A stretch of 64,000 bases of DNA from assembly GCF_001437425.1 (NCBI RefSeq), contig NZ_JQCD01000031.1:190299-254298 (forward strand), read 5' to 3'. The notes under the pieces are model-generated. The model was given only the letters and a program-made list of their open reading frames with translations. It was not told the origin of the DNA and made no database searches. This DNA comes from Weissella minor (lineage in GTDB: Bacteria; Bacillota; Bacilli; Lactobacillales; Lactobacillaceae). Shown piece after piece: positions 15,771-25,456 of the stretch; the stretch's first letter is position 1; every line of letters starts with the position of its first letter. Made by a program: the position numbers and the translations under genes.

Positions 15771-17573
15771 TTGGCATATCAAGCTTTATACCGGACATGG
15801 CGTCCGCAGAAATTCAGTGACATGATTGGGCAAGAGGTTGTGACCCGGACTTTACGGAACACAATTATCAGCAATCAAATTACGCATGCCTATTTGTTCA
15901 ACGGCCCTCGGGGAACTGGTAAAACATCAGCTGCTAAGATTTTTGCCAAGGCGGTGAATTGTTTACATCCCGTCGATGGGGAACCAGATGATACCTGTGA
16001 AATTTGTGTGGCAATTAATGAAGGTGCCCTTGGTGATGTGATTGAATTGGACGCGGCGTCTAATAACAGTGTTGATGAAATTCGACAAATTCGTGAAGAT
16101 GTTAATTACGCCCCAACGCGGGCTCAATATAAAGTCTACATTATTGATGAGGTGCACATGCTTTCAACAGGTGCATTTAATGCGTTGTTGAAGACATTAG
16201 AAGAACCACCTGCAAACGTGATTTTTATTTTGGCAACAACGGAACCACAAAAGATTCCAGCCACGATTATTTCACGAACGCAACGCTTTGATTTTAAGCG
16301 AATCAGTGCGCAAGATGCATTAAATCGTATGAAATATATCTTAGACGAAGTCGGGGATGCTTATGATGAAGATGCATTACGTGTGATTGCTAATGCTGCT
16401 GATGGTGGGATGCGTGATGCCTTAAGTATTTTGGATCAAGTGCTCTCATTCGGTGATGATACGGTTACCTTGGAAAATGCACTGTTGGTTACTGGTTCAG
16501 TGACGCAAACATTGTTGGGTGAGTATGTGCAAGCTTTGCAAGCGCATGATACGAAGTCCGCGCTAGCTAAGGTTGAAGAAATTCTTGATGCCGGTAAGGA
16601 TGTGAATCGCTTCGTAGAAGATTTAATTAGTTACGCCCGTGACTTATTGCTTTATACAGAAGCACCTGATTTAATTACACTTGTTCCAGATGATAACTTT
16701 AAGCAATTGGCTGAAGCAACGCCGGCGCAAGTTTGGTACGAAATGATTGACGTCTTAAGTGAAACGCAACAACAATTACGCTTTACGAATCGACCAAGTG
16801 TTTACTTAGAAGTGTTGACGGTGAAGCTAAGTGCTGTGCAGACAAAGCCGCAAGCTGTCAGCGAACAAGTGGCTGTAACACCTGTCACGCCGACACCGGT
16901 ACAGCCTGAAGTTAAGGCAACAAGCAGTCAGCAGGCACCGGCTGAATCAGTGGTTGCTGCGCAAAACAATGTTGCCGCCAAGCAGCCAGTGGCGCCTACG
17001 CCAACTGAGCCAACCAATCAGACACCAAAGCCAGCACAAGCAAGCATTCAAGTGGCCTCGGACCAAGCGGCCGTGTTTAAAGTATTACGGCAAGCAACAC
17101 GTGGTGATTTGAATCGCATTCAAGGTATTTGGGGCGACTTGGTGAATGCTTTATCAGTGCCGCAACAAGCGATGCTAAATGTGGCGCGACCAATAGCGGC
17201 AGCACCTGAAGGACTTGTGATTGCTTTTGATTACGATGTTATTCGGGTCAATGCCATGCAAAATCAAGACCTATTGGCGAAGCTAACCCAACAATTGCGC
17301 ATTTTAACGCAAGCAGACAGCGATCGTCAGTTAGTGTTTATTGTTAATGAAGATTGGCCTAATTTACGAGCTGAATTTGTTAAGGAAACACGTGGCGTTA
17401 CAAGTGAAACAAGTTCGCCCGCGCAAGGGGAACCAGCCAGCCCAAATATGGTGGATGATCCAACCATGCAAGGGCTTATTGATCAAGCTGAATCAGAAGT
17501 TGAAGCAAATCCAGCTGTTGATGAAGCTAAAGCCATTTTTGGAGCTGACTTAGTTGAAACACAGGATAATTAA
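15771..17573 (+). CDS. dnaX: DNA polymerase III subunit gamma/tau
   Basis: 600 residues from TTG 15771; GGAGG is eight bases upstream, and the open frame back to 15756 overlaps the ribosome site itself. Clamp-loader AAA+ domain: Walker A GPRGTGKTSAAK, four-cysteine zinc module (CLHP...DTCEIC), Walker B VYIIDEVHM and sensor 1 ATTEPQK. A Pro/Gln/Ala-rich linker (about 365-440) leads to the tau-type C-terminal domain that contacts polymerase. It loads the sliding clamp. First gene of dnaX - ybaB - recR - yaaL. No programmed slippery site was searched for in detail. Confidence 0.95.
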   Translation: MAYQALYRTWRPQKFSDMIGQEVVTRTLRNTIISNQITHAYLFNGPRGTGKTSAAKIFAKAVNCLHPVDGEPDDTCEICVAINEGALGDVIELDAASNNSVDEIRQIREDVNYAPTRAQYKVYIIDEVHMLSTGAFNALLKTLEEPPANVIFILATTEPQKIPATIISRTQRFDFKRISAQDALNRMKYILDEVGDAYDEDALRVIANAADGGMRDALSILDQVLSFGDDTVTLENALLVTGSVTQTLLGEYVQALQAHDTKSALAKVEEILDAGKDVNRFVEDLISYARDLLLYTEAPDLITLVPDDNFKQLAEATPAQVWYEMIDVLSETQQQLRFTNRPSVYLEVLTVKLSAVQTKPQAVSEQVAVTPVTPTPVQPEVKATSSQQAPAESVVAAQNNVAAKQPVAPTPTEPTNQTPKPAQASIQVASDQAAVFKVLRQATRGDLNRIQGIWGDLVNALSVPQQAMLNVARPIAAAPEGLVIAFDYDVIRVNAMQNQDLLAKLTQQLRILTQADSDRQLVFIVNEDWPNLRAEFVKETRGVTSETSSPAQGEPASPNMVDDPTMQGLIDQAESEVEANPAVDEAKAIFGADLVETQDN

Positions 17574-17609
17574 AATGTGAACACGCATAAGAAAGAAGAG
17601 GATTTACGA

Positions 17610-17924
17610 ATGTTTGGTGGACAAAACATGCAACAAATGATGAAGCAAATGAAGAAGATGCAATCACAAGTGCAATCAGAACAAGCTGCGATTGCTGAAA
17701 CAGAGTACACAGGTTCAGCGCCTAGTGATATGGTAACCGTTAAATTTAATGGTGACCACGAAATGCTCGATATGCAAATTAAGCCCGAATTGATTGATCC
17801 GGAAGATCCAGATGAATTGTCAGACATGATTTTGGTTGCTGTCAATGATGCTTTGAAGAAACTTGAAGCCGATACAGAAAAGCGTATGGGCCAATTTGCA
17901 CCTAAAGGCATGGGTGGATTTTAA
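17610..17924 (+). CDS. YbaB/EbfC nucleoid-associated protein
   Basis: 104 residues from ATG 17610 (AAGAGGA upstream). N-terminus MFGGQNMQQMMKQMKKMQSQV and the core VTVKFNGDHEMLDMQIKPELIDPEDPDELSDMI are typical of YbaB/EbfC, small dimeric DNA-binding proteins encoded between dnaX and recR. The exact role in Firmicutes is not settled. Confidence 0.93.
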   Translation: MFGGQNMQQMMKQMKKMQSQVQSEQAAIAETEYTGSAPSDMVTVKFNGDHEMLDMQIKPELIDPEDPDELSDMILVAVNDALKKLEADTEKRMGQFAPKGMGGF

Positions 17925-17953
17925 GGCAACTTTAGGAGAAAGAAGGTAGTCTT

Positions 17954-18553
17954 GTGCAATATCCTGAACCGGTGGCTAAACTCATAGACAGTTTTACGAA
18001 ACTGCCTGGAATTGGGATTAAAACAGCCACACGCCTTGCTTTTTTTGTGATTGATATGCCAGAAGAAGATGTTACTGGGTTTGCACAATCGTTGATTTCG
18101 GCTAAACGTGATTTAACTTTTTGCAGTATTTGTGGTAACCTAACGGAAAATGATCCATGTAATATCTGTACTGACACGAATCGTGATCAACAAACGGTGT
18201 TGGTTGTCGAAGAAGTGAAGGATTTGATGGCGATTGAAAATGCGGGTGAGTATCATGGACTTTACCATGTCTTACACGGTGTTTTGTCACCAATCGCAGG
18301 AAAAGGTCCCGATGATATCAATATTGATGCATTGGTGACGCGTTTACAGAAAAATGAAGCAATTGAAGAAGTGATTGTCGCAACAAATGCGAATGCAGAA
18401 GGCGAAGCCACTGCCATGTATCTGTCTCGTTTGCTTAAGCCGGCCGGCATTAAAGTATCACGATTGGCAACCGGATTGTCAGTTGGTAGTGATATTGATT
18501 ATGCTGATGAAATCACCTTAATTAAAGCAGTTGAAGGAAGGACAGAGCTGTAA
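17954..18553 (+). CDS. recR: Recombination protein RecR
   Basis: 199 residues, GTG start at 17954 after AAGGTAG. Helix-hairpin-helix [14 protein letters not shown], four-cysteine zinc finger [16 protein letters not shown] and the Toprim motif [10 protein letters not shown] are all present. RecR acts with RecF/RecO in loading RecA at gaps. The stop overlaps the yaaL start (TAATG). Confidence 0.95.
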   Translation: MQYPEPVAKLIDSFTKLPGIGIKTATRLAFFVIDMPEEDVTGFAQSLISAKRDLTFCSICGNLTENDPCNICTDTNRDQQTVLVVEEVKDLMAIENAGEYHGLYHVLHGVLSPIAGKGPDDINIDALVTRLQKNEAIEEVIVATNANAEGEATAMYLSRLLKPAGIKVSRLATGLSVGSDIDYADEITLIKAVEGRTEL

Positions 18554-18813
18554 TGTTTGGAATGAAGAAAAAAACACGCTTGAACGTGCAACAATTCGAT
18601 GATTATTTGACAGATGGAATTGCTGACGCCAAGTATGATTTTGAAAAAGCGAAACTTTCACAAGATGCGATGCTAGAAAGTGATGCAGACGTTCGTTATA
18701 TTTTGGCGCAAACAGCGCTACAAAAGCAAAAATACTTCTTTTTGTTACGAGCTGCCCGTCAACGCAATGTGACCGCTAAATTCCATCAAGCTTTCATTCA
18801 TCCAGAAATGTAA
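18553..18813 (+). CDS. YaaL-family protein (DUF2508)
   Basis: 86 residues, helical and charged, starting on the recR stop codon. Members of this uncharacterised family stand after recR in many Bacilli. The aromatic, basic region YFFLLRAARQRNVTAKFH near the C-terminus is typical. A terminator follows. Function unknown. Confidence 0.85.
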   Translation: MFGMKKKTRLNVQQFDDYLTDGIADAKYDFEKAKLSQDAMLESDADVRYILAQTALQKQKYFFLLRAARQRNVTAKFHQAFIHPEM

Positions 18814-18820
18814 GATTTAT

Positions 18821-18854
18821 AAAGGACTTAACCAATTTGGTTAGGTCCTTTTTT
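18821..18854 (+). terminator. Terminator after yaaL
   Basis: AAAGGACTTAACCA / TGGTTAGGTCCTTTTTT hairpin and T run ends the dnaX-yaaL operon. An extended -10 (TGCTATAAT, 18859-18867) for tmk begins five bases later. Confidence 0.88.
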
Positions 18855-18897
18855 GCTATGCTATAATGTAGGGAATAAAAAAATAAAGGTGTGGCTT

Positions 18898-19545
18898 ATG
18901 ACGGGAAAATTTATCTCCTTTGAGGGTCCTGATGGTGCAGGTAAAACGTCAGTCTTAAAGGCTATTTTAGAGCGATTAGAACCAGCGCTTGGGACAAAAT
19001 TATTGATTACACGTGAACCTGGGGGCAATCAAAATGCAATTGCTGAAGCAATTCGTGATTTGGTATTGAGCCCAGACTACCCAGAAATGGATTCACGGAC
19101 AGAAGCGTTGCTTTACGCAGCGGCACGTCGACAACATGTGGTTCAAACGATTCAACCTGCTTTGGCAGCAGACAAAGTGATTATTTCAGATCGCTATTTA
19201 GACAGTTCAATTGCCTATCAAGGTGGTGGCCGTGAACTGGGGGTGGCTAATATTGAACAAATTAACGCCTTTGCAACACAAGGTTTACAACCTGAAGCAA
19301 CTATCTATTTAGATTTAGCACCAGAAGTTGGCTTGGAACGGATTCAAGCCCATCGCCAAGGCGAGATTAACCGTTTGGATGTGGAAGCCTTAGCTTTTCA
19401 CCAACGTGTGACAGATGCGTATCATCAGTTGATTGCGCAAACACCTGACCGTTTTTGGGTGATTGATGCCAGTCAACCCTTAGACGCAGTCATTGCAGAC
19501 GCGTGGGATGCGATGCAAGAAATTTTAGCCAGTGAATTAGCATAA
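18898..19545 (+). CDS. tmk: Thymidylate kinase
   Basis: 215 residues from ATG 18898 (AAAGGTG upstream; the longer frame to 18853 overlaps the promoter). P-loop FEGPDGAGKTS, DR(Y) motif SDRYLDSSIAYQG and REPGG are those of dTMP kinase, which makes dTDP for DNA synthesis. First gene of a run tmk - darA - holB - rsmI - thioesterase with short gaps. Confidence 0.95.
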   Translation: MTGKFISFEGPDGAGKTSVLKAILERLEPALGTKLLITREPGGNQNAIAEAIRDLVLSPDYPEMDSRTEALLYAAARRQHVVQTIQPALAADKVIISDRYLDSSIAYQGGGRELGVANIEQINAFATQGLQPEATIYLDLAPEVGLERIQAHRQGEINRLDVEALAFHQRVTDAYHQLIAQTPDRFWVIDASQPLDAVIADAWDAMQEILASELA

Positions 19546-19563
19546 AACGAGGAGGAATGAACA

Positions 19564-19890
19564 ATGAAAATGGTTACAGCAGTGGTACAAGATCAAGATG
19601 CAGCAAAGTTAGGAAAAGCGTTGGTTAAAGCTGGCTTTGGGGCAACCCGCTTAGCTTCAACAGGAGGCTTCTTGCGTGCCGGAAGTACAACTTTCATGAT
19701 TGGAATTGATGATGATCGTTTGGATGAAGTTTTAGATGTCATCAAGCATTCAGCCAAAAAGCGTGATCAAGTGATGACGCTAGCATTTAGCATGGATACA
19801 GTGGAATCAACTGTTGCAGCACCGATGGAAGTTGAAATCGGTGGCGCCATTGTCTTTGTTCAAAATGTCGAACAATTTCATCAGTTTTAA
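19564..19890 (+). CDS. darA: Cyclic-di-AMP receptor, PII-like (DarA/PstA)
   Basis: 108 residues, the exact family size. PII-like fold with MVTAVVQDQDAAKLGKALVKAGFGATRLASTGGFLRAGSTTFMIGI; the TxxGGFL and GxTT elements line the c-di-AMP pocket. The trimeric protein senses c-di-AMP; its output is unclear. It lies between tmk and holB as in B. subtilis (yaaQ). AGGAGG precedes the ATG. Confidence 0.93.
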   Translation: MKMVTAVVQDQDAAKLGKALVKAGFGATRLASTGGFLRAGSTTFMIGIDDDRLDEVLDVIKHSAKKRDQVMTLAFSMDTVESTVAAPMEVEIGGAIVFVQNVEQFHQF

Positions 19891-19910
19891 GCGATTAGCG
19901 GAGGCAATTT

Positions 19911-20927
19911 ATGGTGAATGAACAACAGCCGGCCAAAATTATTGAAACGGCGAACAACACACAACCAACCATCATTCATCAATTTAAAAGCGCCATCGCA
20001 AAATCTCAGTTAGGGCATGCCTTTCTTTTCATTGGCCCGAATGGGCGTGGTCAAACAGAAGTGGCTGAATGGTTAGCAATGCGTTTGTTGTGTTTGCATC
20101 CACAGGCAGATGGGGAACCAGATGGTACATGTCATCAATGTTTAAGAATTGCGGAACATGAGCATCCGGATGTGATTGAATTGGCGCCAGATGGGGCACG
20201 CTTAAAGGTTGAACAAGTTCGCTATTTACAAGAAGAATTAACGAAGACGGCCGTTGAAGGGGCGCAAAAAGTAATGATTATTCAGGCTGCTGAAACGATG
20301 ACAACGAGTGCGGCGAATAGTTTATTAAAGTCGATTGAAGAGCCCTTGGGACAACAGACCATTATTTTACTGGCAACCAGTCGCCAACGCATTTTGCCAA
20401 CAATTGTGTCACGAACACAGGTGATTGAGTTTCCGGCTATTGGTGCGCAGAGCCGTTTAGCGCAAATGGAGCAGTTGGGCTATAGTACGCCAAATGCACA
20501 CATCGTGATGCAATTGACTGATGATGTTGACTTGGCTAAAAACTGGTTGAGCGACGACTGGTTCGACCGAACGCGCACAGCAGTTGAGCAGATGATAACT
20601 GGTTTGATTGCGCAAGACTTACAAGTGTTTGCGTTAGTTCAAACCGACTTCATGCCTTTGGCCCGTGAACAATCAAGCGCAGCTGTTGTTGACGTCTTAG
20701 TTCAAGCCACCCGAGATATTTTAATGCGTGTCCAAGGTAGCACTAGCGCGTCCGGATTTGTGGCAATTGATGATTGGCAAAGAGCGGTTGCTAAAATGCC
20801 GAGTGGCCGTTGGATTGAAGTCGTTGAACTGGCGCTTGAAATGCCGAAGGCCTTAGATATGAATATGAATGCGCAAACAACTTTGGAAAGTTTTGTCTTA
20901 CAAAGTCAGAAAGTAATAGCAGGTTAA
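19911..20927 (+). CDS. holB: DNA polymerase III subunit delta'
   Basis: 338 residues. Clamp-loader fold with zinc cysteines (CLHPQADGEPDGTCHQC) and a degenerate P-loop GPNGRGQTE, in which the essential Lys is replaced by Gln, as expected because delta' does not hydrolyse ATP. SRC-like motif is seen as VSRTQ. Part of the tmk-darA-holB-rsmI operon; two bases separate it from rsmI. Confidence 0.93.
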   Translation: MVNEQQPAKIIETANNTQPTIIHQFKSAIAKSQLGHAFLFIGPNGRGQTEVAEWLAMRLLCLHPQADGEPDGTCHQCLRIAEHEHPDVIELAPDGARLKVEQVRYLQEELTKTAVEGAQKVMIIQAAETMTTSAANSLLKSIEEPLGQQTIILLATSRQRILPTIVSRTQVIEFPAIGAQSRLAQMEQLGYSTPNAHIVMQLTDDVDLAKNWLSDDWFDRTRTAVEQMITGLIAQDLQVFALVQTDFMPLAREQSSAAVVDVLVQATRDILMRVQGSTSASGFVAIDDWQRAVAKMPSGRWIEVVELALEMPKALDMNMNAQTTLESFVLQSQKVIAG

Positions 20928-20929
20928 AC

Positions 20930-21805
20930 ATGCAACAACAAAGAAGTTATACACAGACAGACACGGGAACCTTATATCTGGTCCCAACGCCAATTGGTAA
21001 TTTGGAAGATATGACTTTCCGTGCTGTGAATACATTAAAGTCAGTTGATTTAATTGCAGCGGAAGATACACGTCATACGCAACAACTGTTAAATCAATTT
21101 GATATCGAAACAAAACAGATTTCATTTCATGAGCACAATAAAGAGACGCGAATTCCAGAATTAGTTGCAAAATTAGTCGATGGCGTTAATTTAGCGCAGG
21201 TTTCTGATGCAGGGATGCCTTCAATTTCAGATCCTGGCCATGAATTGGTCTTAGCAGCGATTGCGGCTGACATTCAAGTTGTACCGCTACCTGGCGCAAG
21301 TGCCGGGATTACGTCATTGATTGCCTCAGGCTTGGCCCCTCAACCCTTTACTTTCTACGGTTTTTTGCCGCGCAAGCAATCAGAACAAGTAAAAGCGTTG
21401 ACAGTCTTGCAAAATAAGCCCGAGACAATACTCTTTTATGAAGCCCCCCATCGCTTAGCAAAGACGCTTGCGAACATCCAAACGGTGTATGGGGATGCAC
21501 ATGAAGTGAGTTTAGCACGTGAATTGACGAAGAAATATGAAGAATTTATTCGTGGGACGGCGGCGGAATTGGCCCTTTGGGCAAAGGAAAACGAAGTCCG
21601 GGGTGAATTTGTCGTCATGGTGGCCGGCAACGACCAGGTTGAAGAAGTGGCTGCGGCTGATCCTTTAGCTGAATTGACCCCAATCGATGCGGTTAAGGCG
21701 TTAGTTGCCTCAGGTATTAAGACGACCGCTGCGGTTAAACAAGTTTCAAAGGCACGTCAATTAGACCGACAAACCTTGTATCAAGAATTCGAGGAGCAAA
21801 AATAA
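20930..21805 (+). CDS. rsmI: 16S rRNA 2'-O-methyltransferase RsmI
   Basis: 291 residues. TLYLVPTPIGNLEDMT and AAEDTRHTQ at the start, VSDAGMPSISDPG and PLPGASAGITSLIASGL in the middle are the tetrapyrrole-methylase fold of RsmI, which modifies C1402 of 16S rRNA. Follows holB as in most Firmicutes; its stop overlaps the next start. Confidence 0.95.
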   Translation: MQQQRSYTQTDTGTLYLVPTPIGNLEDMTFRAVNTLKSVDLIAAEDTRHTQQLLNQFDIETKQISFHEHNKETRIPELVAKLVDGVNLAQVSDAGMPSISDPGHELVLAAIAADIQVVPLPGASAGITSLIASGLAPQPFTFYGFLPRKQSEQVKALTVLQNKPETILFYEAPHRLAKTLANIQTVYGDAHEVSLARELTKKYEEFIRGTAAELALWAKENEVRGEFVVMVAGNDQVEEVAAADPLAELTPIDAVKALVASGIKTTAAVKQVSKARQLDRQTLYQEFEEQK

Positions 21806-22551
21806 TGCCTAAGACATATGATATCTCACACAAAGTAAAGTATTATGAGTGTGATATGACCAAGCAAGTCAGTGTACCCATGCTGTTAAATCTTGCAATT
21901 TTGGTTTCAAATATGCAATCAGAAGATTTACAAGTGGGTGATGATTTTGTACATGAACGTGGGATGGGCTGGATTGTCTTACAGTATGATATCGATATTA
22001 AGCGTCGTCCAATGGTTGATGAAGTTGTGACATTACGGACGATGGCCCGTGAATTTAATGCATTTTTTGCTAACCGTGATTTTGTGTTTATTGATGCCGA
22101 TGGCGAAGAAATCATTAAGATTCACTCGCTGTTTTCATTGATGGATATGGAAAAACGTAAGCTCGTTCGGATTCCAAAAGAGATGGTTCAAGGGTATGAA
22201 CCTGAAGTGGTGAAGCGAATCAGTCGTGGCGAAGCCCCAGCCTCAATTACAGACGAGGATGTTATTGCTTACGAAAAGCAATATGGGGTGCGTTATACTG
22301 ATATTGATTTTAATTTGCATGTTAATAATTCACACTATTTTGATTGGATGATTGATGTGTTGGATGTTGATTTTTTGAATCAGCATGAAATTACGACAAT
22401 GAATATTCGCTTTGAAAAAGAAGTCGGCGCATCAGATAAGGTGACATCACAAGCTGTGATGAATGATGAACAAACGCAATCAAAGCACCGGATTCTATTT
22501 GCTGATGGTGGCTTGGCGACTGAAGCGGTCATTAATTGGACAAACAAATAG
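21805..22551 (+). CDS. Acyl-ACP thioesterase
   Basis: 248 residues with tandem hot-dog folds. The sequence MPKTYDISHKVKYYECDMTKQVSVPMLLNLAILVSN and the second-half pair TDIDFNLHVNNSHYFDWM (Asn/His active-site region) match the FatA/FatB-like family of lactic acid bacteria. It releases fatty acids from acyl carrier protein and so tunes membrane lipids. It starts on the last base of rsmI. Confidence 0.92.
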   Translation: MPKTYDISHKVKYYECDMTKQVSVPMLLNLAILVSNMQSEDLQVGDDFVHERGMGWIVLQYDIDIKRRPMVDEVVTLRTMAREFNAFFANRDFVFIDADGEEIIKIHSLFSLMDMEKRKLVRIPKEMVQGYEPEVVKRISRGEAPASITDEDVIAYEKQYGVRYTDIDFNLHVNNSHYFDWMIDVLDVDFLNQHEITTMNIRFEKEVGASDKVTSQAVMNDEQTQSKHRILFADGGLATEAVINWTNK

Positions 22552-22606
22552 CTAAGTAGGATAATAATAGCTAAAGACCAAATGCAGACAGACAAGGAGA
22601 TATTAT

Positions 22607-23599
22607 ATGGCAACATTAGTATTAGGTGGTGCTGGTTATATTGGCTCACACATGGTTGATCGTTTACTTGAAGCGGGTCGCGACGTTGTCGTCGTGGACA
22701 ATCTACTCACAGGACATCGCGCTTCAGTGCCTGAGAATGTGCCTTTTTATGAGGTAGATATTCGCGATAAAGCGGCGTTGGATGAAGTCTTTGAAAAAGA
22801 ATCAATTGACCAAGTTGTACATTTTGCAGCGTCATCAATTGTGCCTGAATCAATGTCAGATCCGCTTAAGTATTTTGACAACAATACTGGTGGGATGATT
22901 GCACTCTTAGAAGTGATGCTTAAGCACAATGTTAAAAATATTGTCTTCTCTTCAACTGCTGCAACTTATGGTATTCCTGAAGATGCCTTAATTTCAGAAA
23001 CAACACCACAAAAGCCAATCAACCCATATGGTGAATCTAAATTGCAAATGGAACACATTATGCGTTGGGCTGACGAAGCATACGGCTTGAAGTGGGTAGC
23101 ATTACGTTACTTTAACGTTGCTGGTGCTAAAGAAGACGGTTCAATTGGTGAAGATCACCCAACTGAAACGCATTTGGTGCCAATTATCTTGCAAGTTGCC
23201 TTGGGTGAACGTGACAAGGTAATGATGTTTGGAGATGATTACAACACGCCTGATGGATTTAATGTCCGCGATTACGTGCATGTCATGGACTTAGCTGATG
23301 CGCATATTCTTGCTTTGGACTACTTGGCTGCAGGTAATGATTCAAATCAATTTAATTTGGGTTCAGCCAATGGCTTCTCAGTTAAAGAAATGGTTGAAGC
23401 AGCGCGTAAAGCAACGGGAGAACCAATTCCTGCTGAAGTTGGACCTCGTCGTGCCGGTGATCCGGATTCATTGGTTGCATCATCTGATAAGGCCCGTGAT
23501 ATCTTGGACTGGACGCCAAAGTATGATAATGTTGAAACAATTATTAAGACCGCATGGACGTGGCATCAACAACATCCACATGGTTATGAAGATCGTTAA
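22607..23599 (+). CDS. galE: UDP-glucose 4-epimerase
   Basis: 330 residues. Extended [22 protein letters not shown] (NAD binding), catalytic YGESK preceded by STAATYG, and RYFNVAGA. It interconverts UDP-glucose and UDP-galactose for galactose use and surface polysaccharide. AAGGAGAT precedes the ATG. It stands alone, without other Leloir genes, and a terminator follows. Confidence 0.94.
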   Translation: MATLVLGGAGYIGSHMVDRLLEAGRDVVVVDNLLTGHRASVPENVPFYEVDIRDKAALDEVFEKESIDQVVHFAASSIVPESMSDPLKYFDNNTGGMIALLEVMLKHNVKNIVFSSTAATYGIPEDALISETTPQKPINPYGESKLQMEHIMRWADEAYGLKWVALRYFNVAGAKEDGSIGEDHPTETHLVPIILQVALGERDKVMMFGDDYNTPDGFNVRDYVHVMDLADAHILALDYLAAGNDSNQFNLGSANGFSVKEMVEAARKATGEPIPAEVGPRRAGDPDSLVASSDKARDILDWTPKYDNVETIIKTAWTWHQQHPHGYEDR

Positions 23600-23608
23600 T
23601 AAATAAAA

Positions 23609-23654
23609 AAACCGCTTGCTTTTGAGATTAACTCAGCAAGTTGGTTTTTTTTTA
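23609..23654 (+). terminator. Terminator of galE
   Basis: AAACCGCTTGCT / AGCAAGTTGGTTT hairpin with G-U pairs followed by nine T. Confidence 0.8.
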
Positions 23655-23712
23655 GGCCGAACTGCATTAGAATAGACATTATATAAAAAACAAATTGAAG
23701 GAGGCATTAATT

Positions 23713-24438
23713 GTGGACAAAACGCTTGCATTTGATACCAGTAATCGTGCGCTAAGTGTTGCCGTTTTTGATGGTGAGACACTTTTGGCACAACGTGAAG
23801 CAAATATTGCTCGAAACCATTCCGTCCAATTATTGCCATTTATTGATGAATTGACGCAAAGTGTGGGGTGGCAGCCAAGTGACTTAACACGGGTTGTGGT
23901 TAGTGATGGGCCTGGCTCATATACGGGGTTGCGCATCGGTGTGACGACCGCGAAGACTTTAGCCTTCACCTTGCAGTTAACTTTAGCGCCTGTATCAAGT
24001 TTGGCGTTGTTAGCTAGTAATGCTGAAGTGACTGATGCGCTGATTGTACCGATTATGGATGCGCGAAACCAAAATATTTATACCGGAACGTATCAATGGC
24101 AATCAGGGGCATTGATTAATGTGGATGCAGATAAACATTCAAATATTCCAAATTTGATTGAACATCTTAAACAAACGAATCAACCAATCGTTTTTGCAGG
24201 CGAATATGCAGCCTTTAAGCAAGACTTGCAAAGCGCTTTGCCTAAAGCGCGTTTTATAAATGATGTTTTGCCACATGCGAGTCATATGCCACAGTTGGTA
24301 GATGAAAATAAGCTGTTAACAGCCATTGATGACATTCATCGCTTCGTACCTGAATACCATCGTCTGTCCCAAGCAGAAGCAGATTGGGCTAAAGCAAATC
24401 CTAATGTAGGTGATCAAGTTTATGTGGAGCAAGTTTAG
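23713..24438 (+). CDS. tsaB: tRNA t6A37 modification protein TsaB
   Basis: 241 residues from GTG 23713, ten bases after AAGGAGG. TLAFDTSNRALSVAVFDG and the glycine-rich VVSDGPGSYTGLRIGVTTAKTLAF are the ASKHA core of TsaB, the partner of TsaD in making threonylcarbamoyl-adenosine in tRNAs that read ANN codons. It overlaps the next acetyltransferase gene. Confidence 0.94.
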   Translation: MDKTLAFDTSNRALSVAVFDGETLLAQREANIARNHSVQLLPFIDELTQSVGWQPSDLTRVVVSDGPGSYTGLRIGVTTAKTLAFTLQLTLAPVSSLALLASNAEVTDALIVPIMDARNQNIYTGTYQWQSGALINVDADKHSNIPNLIEHLKQTNQPIVFAGEYAAFKQDLQSALPKARFINDVLPHASHMPQLVDENKLLTAIDDIHRFVPEYHRLSQAEADWAKANPNVGDQVYVEQV

Positions 24439-25006
24439 TGATTGGGTGCATTGGCATACCCATCCAATTCCCAAAGAATTAAAAGAGTTTGAACAAATTG
24501 TGGTTGTCCAAAACCGAGAATTTATTATGTCGCGTGCGACCATGGAAGATTTGGATGACATTTTAGCGACTGAACACGAAGCCTATCATGGGGATGATCC
24601 CTGGCCACGTTATATTTTTGAACAAGAATTGAATCGTACGCGAGAACGTTTGTATGTCGTCTTGCGTAATCCGGAGACTAATTCACTAGTTGCCTTTATG
24701 GGCGTGGCTTTTCGTACAGGTATTCGTGAAGTACATTTAACAAATATCACAGTATCCCCGCATTGGCAGGGACGTGAAATTGGGACATTTTTACTGATGT
24801 ATTTAATGACATTAGCTCAGCAAGGGCGCTTTTTGCGTTTGTCACTAGAAGTGGCAACTGAGAATACACGCGCAATTGAATTGTATCAGCGACTTGGTTT
24901 CCAGATTGTTCGAGAGCGTCATGATTATTATGGTAAGGGTAAAAATGCTTATGACATGGCGCAGATGGTGAAGAAACGTAAGAGTGTAAATAGGATAAAA
25001 CAATGA
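24422..25006 (+). CDS. GNAT acetyltransferase, RimI-like with N-terminal extension
   Basis: 194 residues from ATG 24422 (TAGGTGA nine bases upstream). A 40-residue Trp-rich extension (MWSKFSDWVHWHTHPIP) precedes a GNAT domain with ITVSPHWQGREIGTFLLMYLM (acetyl-CoA loop, altered Q/RxxGxG/A) and ENTRAIELYQRLGF. It lies between tsaB and rimI and is a second RimI-type enzyme commonly seen at this locus in lactobacilli. Target unknown. Confidence 0.85.
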   Translation: MWSKFSDWVHWHTHPIPKELKEFEQIVVVQNREFIMSRATMEDLDDILATEHEAYHGDDPWPRYIFEQELNRTRERLYVVLRNPETNSLVAFMGVAFRTGIREVHLTNITVSPHWQGREIGTFLLMYLMTLAQQGRFLRLSLEVATENTRAIELYQRLGFQIVRERHDYYGKGKNAYDMAQMVKKRKSVNRIKQ

Positions 25007-25437
25007 CAAAAATGGATTTTCGACCAGCAACAGATGCCAGTGAATTGTTTGAACTTGCGCAGGATGCCTATGGTGAAGCACCTTGGCCTTTGGAAAGTTT
25101 TGAACGTGATCTGAAGAGTCGATTAACGTCTTATTTAGTTTTAGCATTAGATGCAAAACCAATTGGCTTTGTTGCTGGAACGTTGGTAATTGATGAATTA
25201 TCAGTTAGCAATGTGGCGATTGGCCAAGCCTATCAAGGCCGAGGTTATGGTCAAATGCTACTGAAACGTTGGTTAGATGATTTTGCACCGGATACACGTG
25301 TTTTGCTAGAGGTGCGGGCATCAAATGTTGCAGCGCGACATGTTTATGAGAACTTGGGCTTTCATGTTTATCATATGCGTAAGGATTATTATCATCATCC
25401 AGTCGAGGATGCCTATTTGATGGATTGTTATTTATAA
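25003..25437 (+). CDS. rimI: Ribosomal-protein-alanine N-acetyltransferase
   Basis: 144 residues. The GNAT signature VAIGQAYQGRGYGQMLLKRWL (RGxGxG) and ASNVAARHVYENLGFH are typical of RimI. Its start overlaps the preceding gene (ATGA). Placement between tsaB and tsaD is the standard Firmicute order, which supports the name. Confidence 0.88.
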   Translation: MTKMDFRPATDASELFELAQDAYGEAPWPLESFERDLKSRLTSYLVLALDAKPIGFVAGTLVIDELSVSNVAIGQAYQGRGYGQMLLKRWLDDFAPDTRVLLEVRASNVAARHVYENLGFHVYHMRKDYYHHPVEDAYLMDCYL

Positions 25438-25456
25438 TTGAAGAAAGAGGATTTTC

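Noticed and set aside
15771-17573. Programmed frameshift in dnaX giving gamma
   Set aside because: No clear slippery heptamer with a downstream stem was seen; the gene reads as one full tau-type frame.
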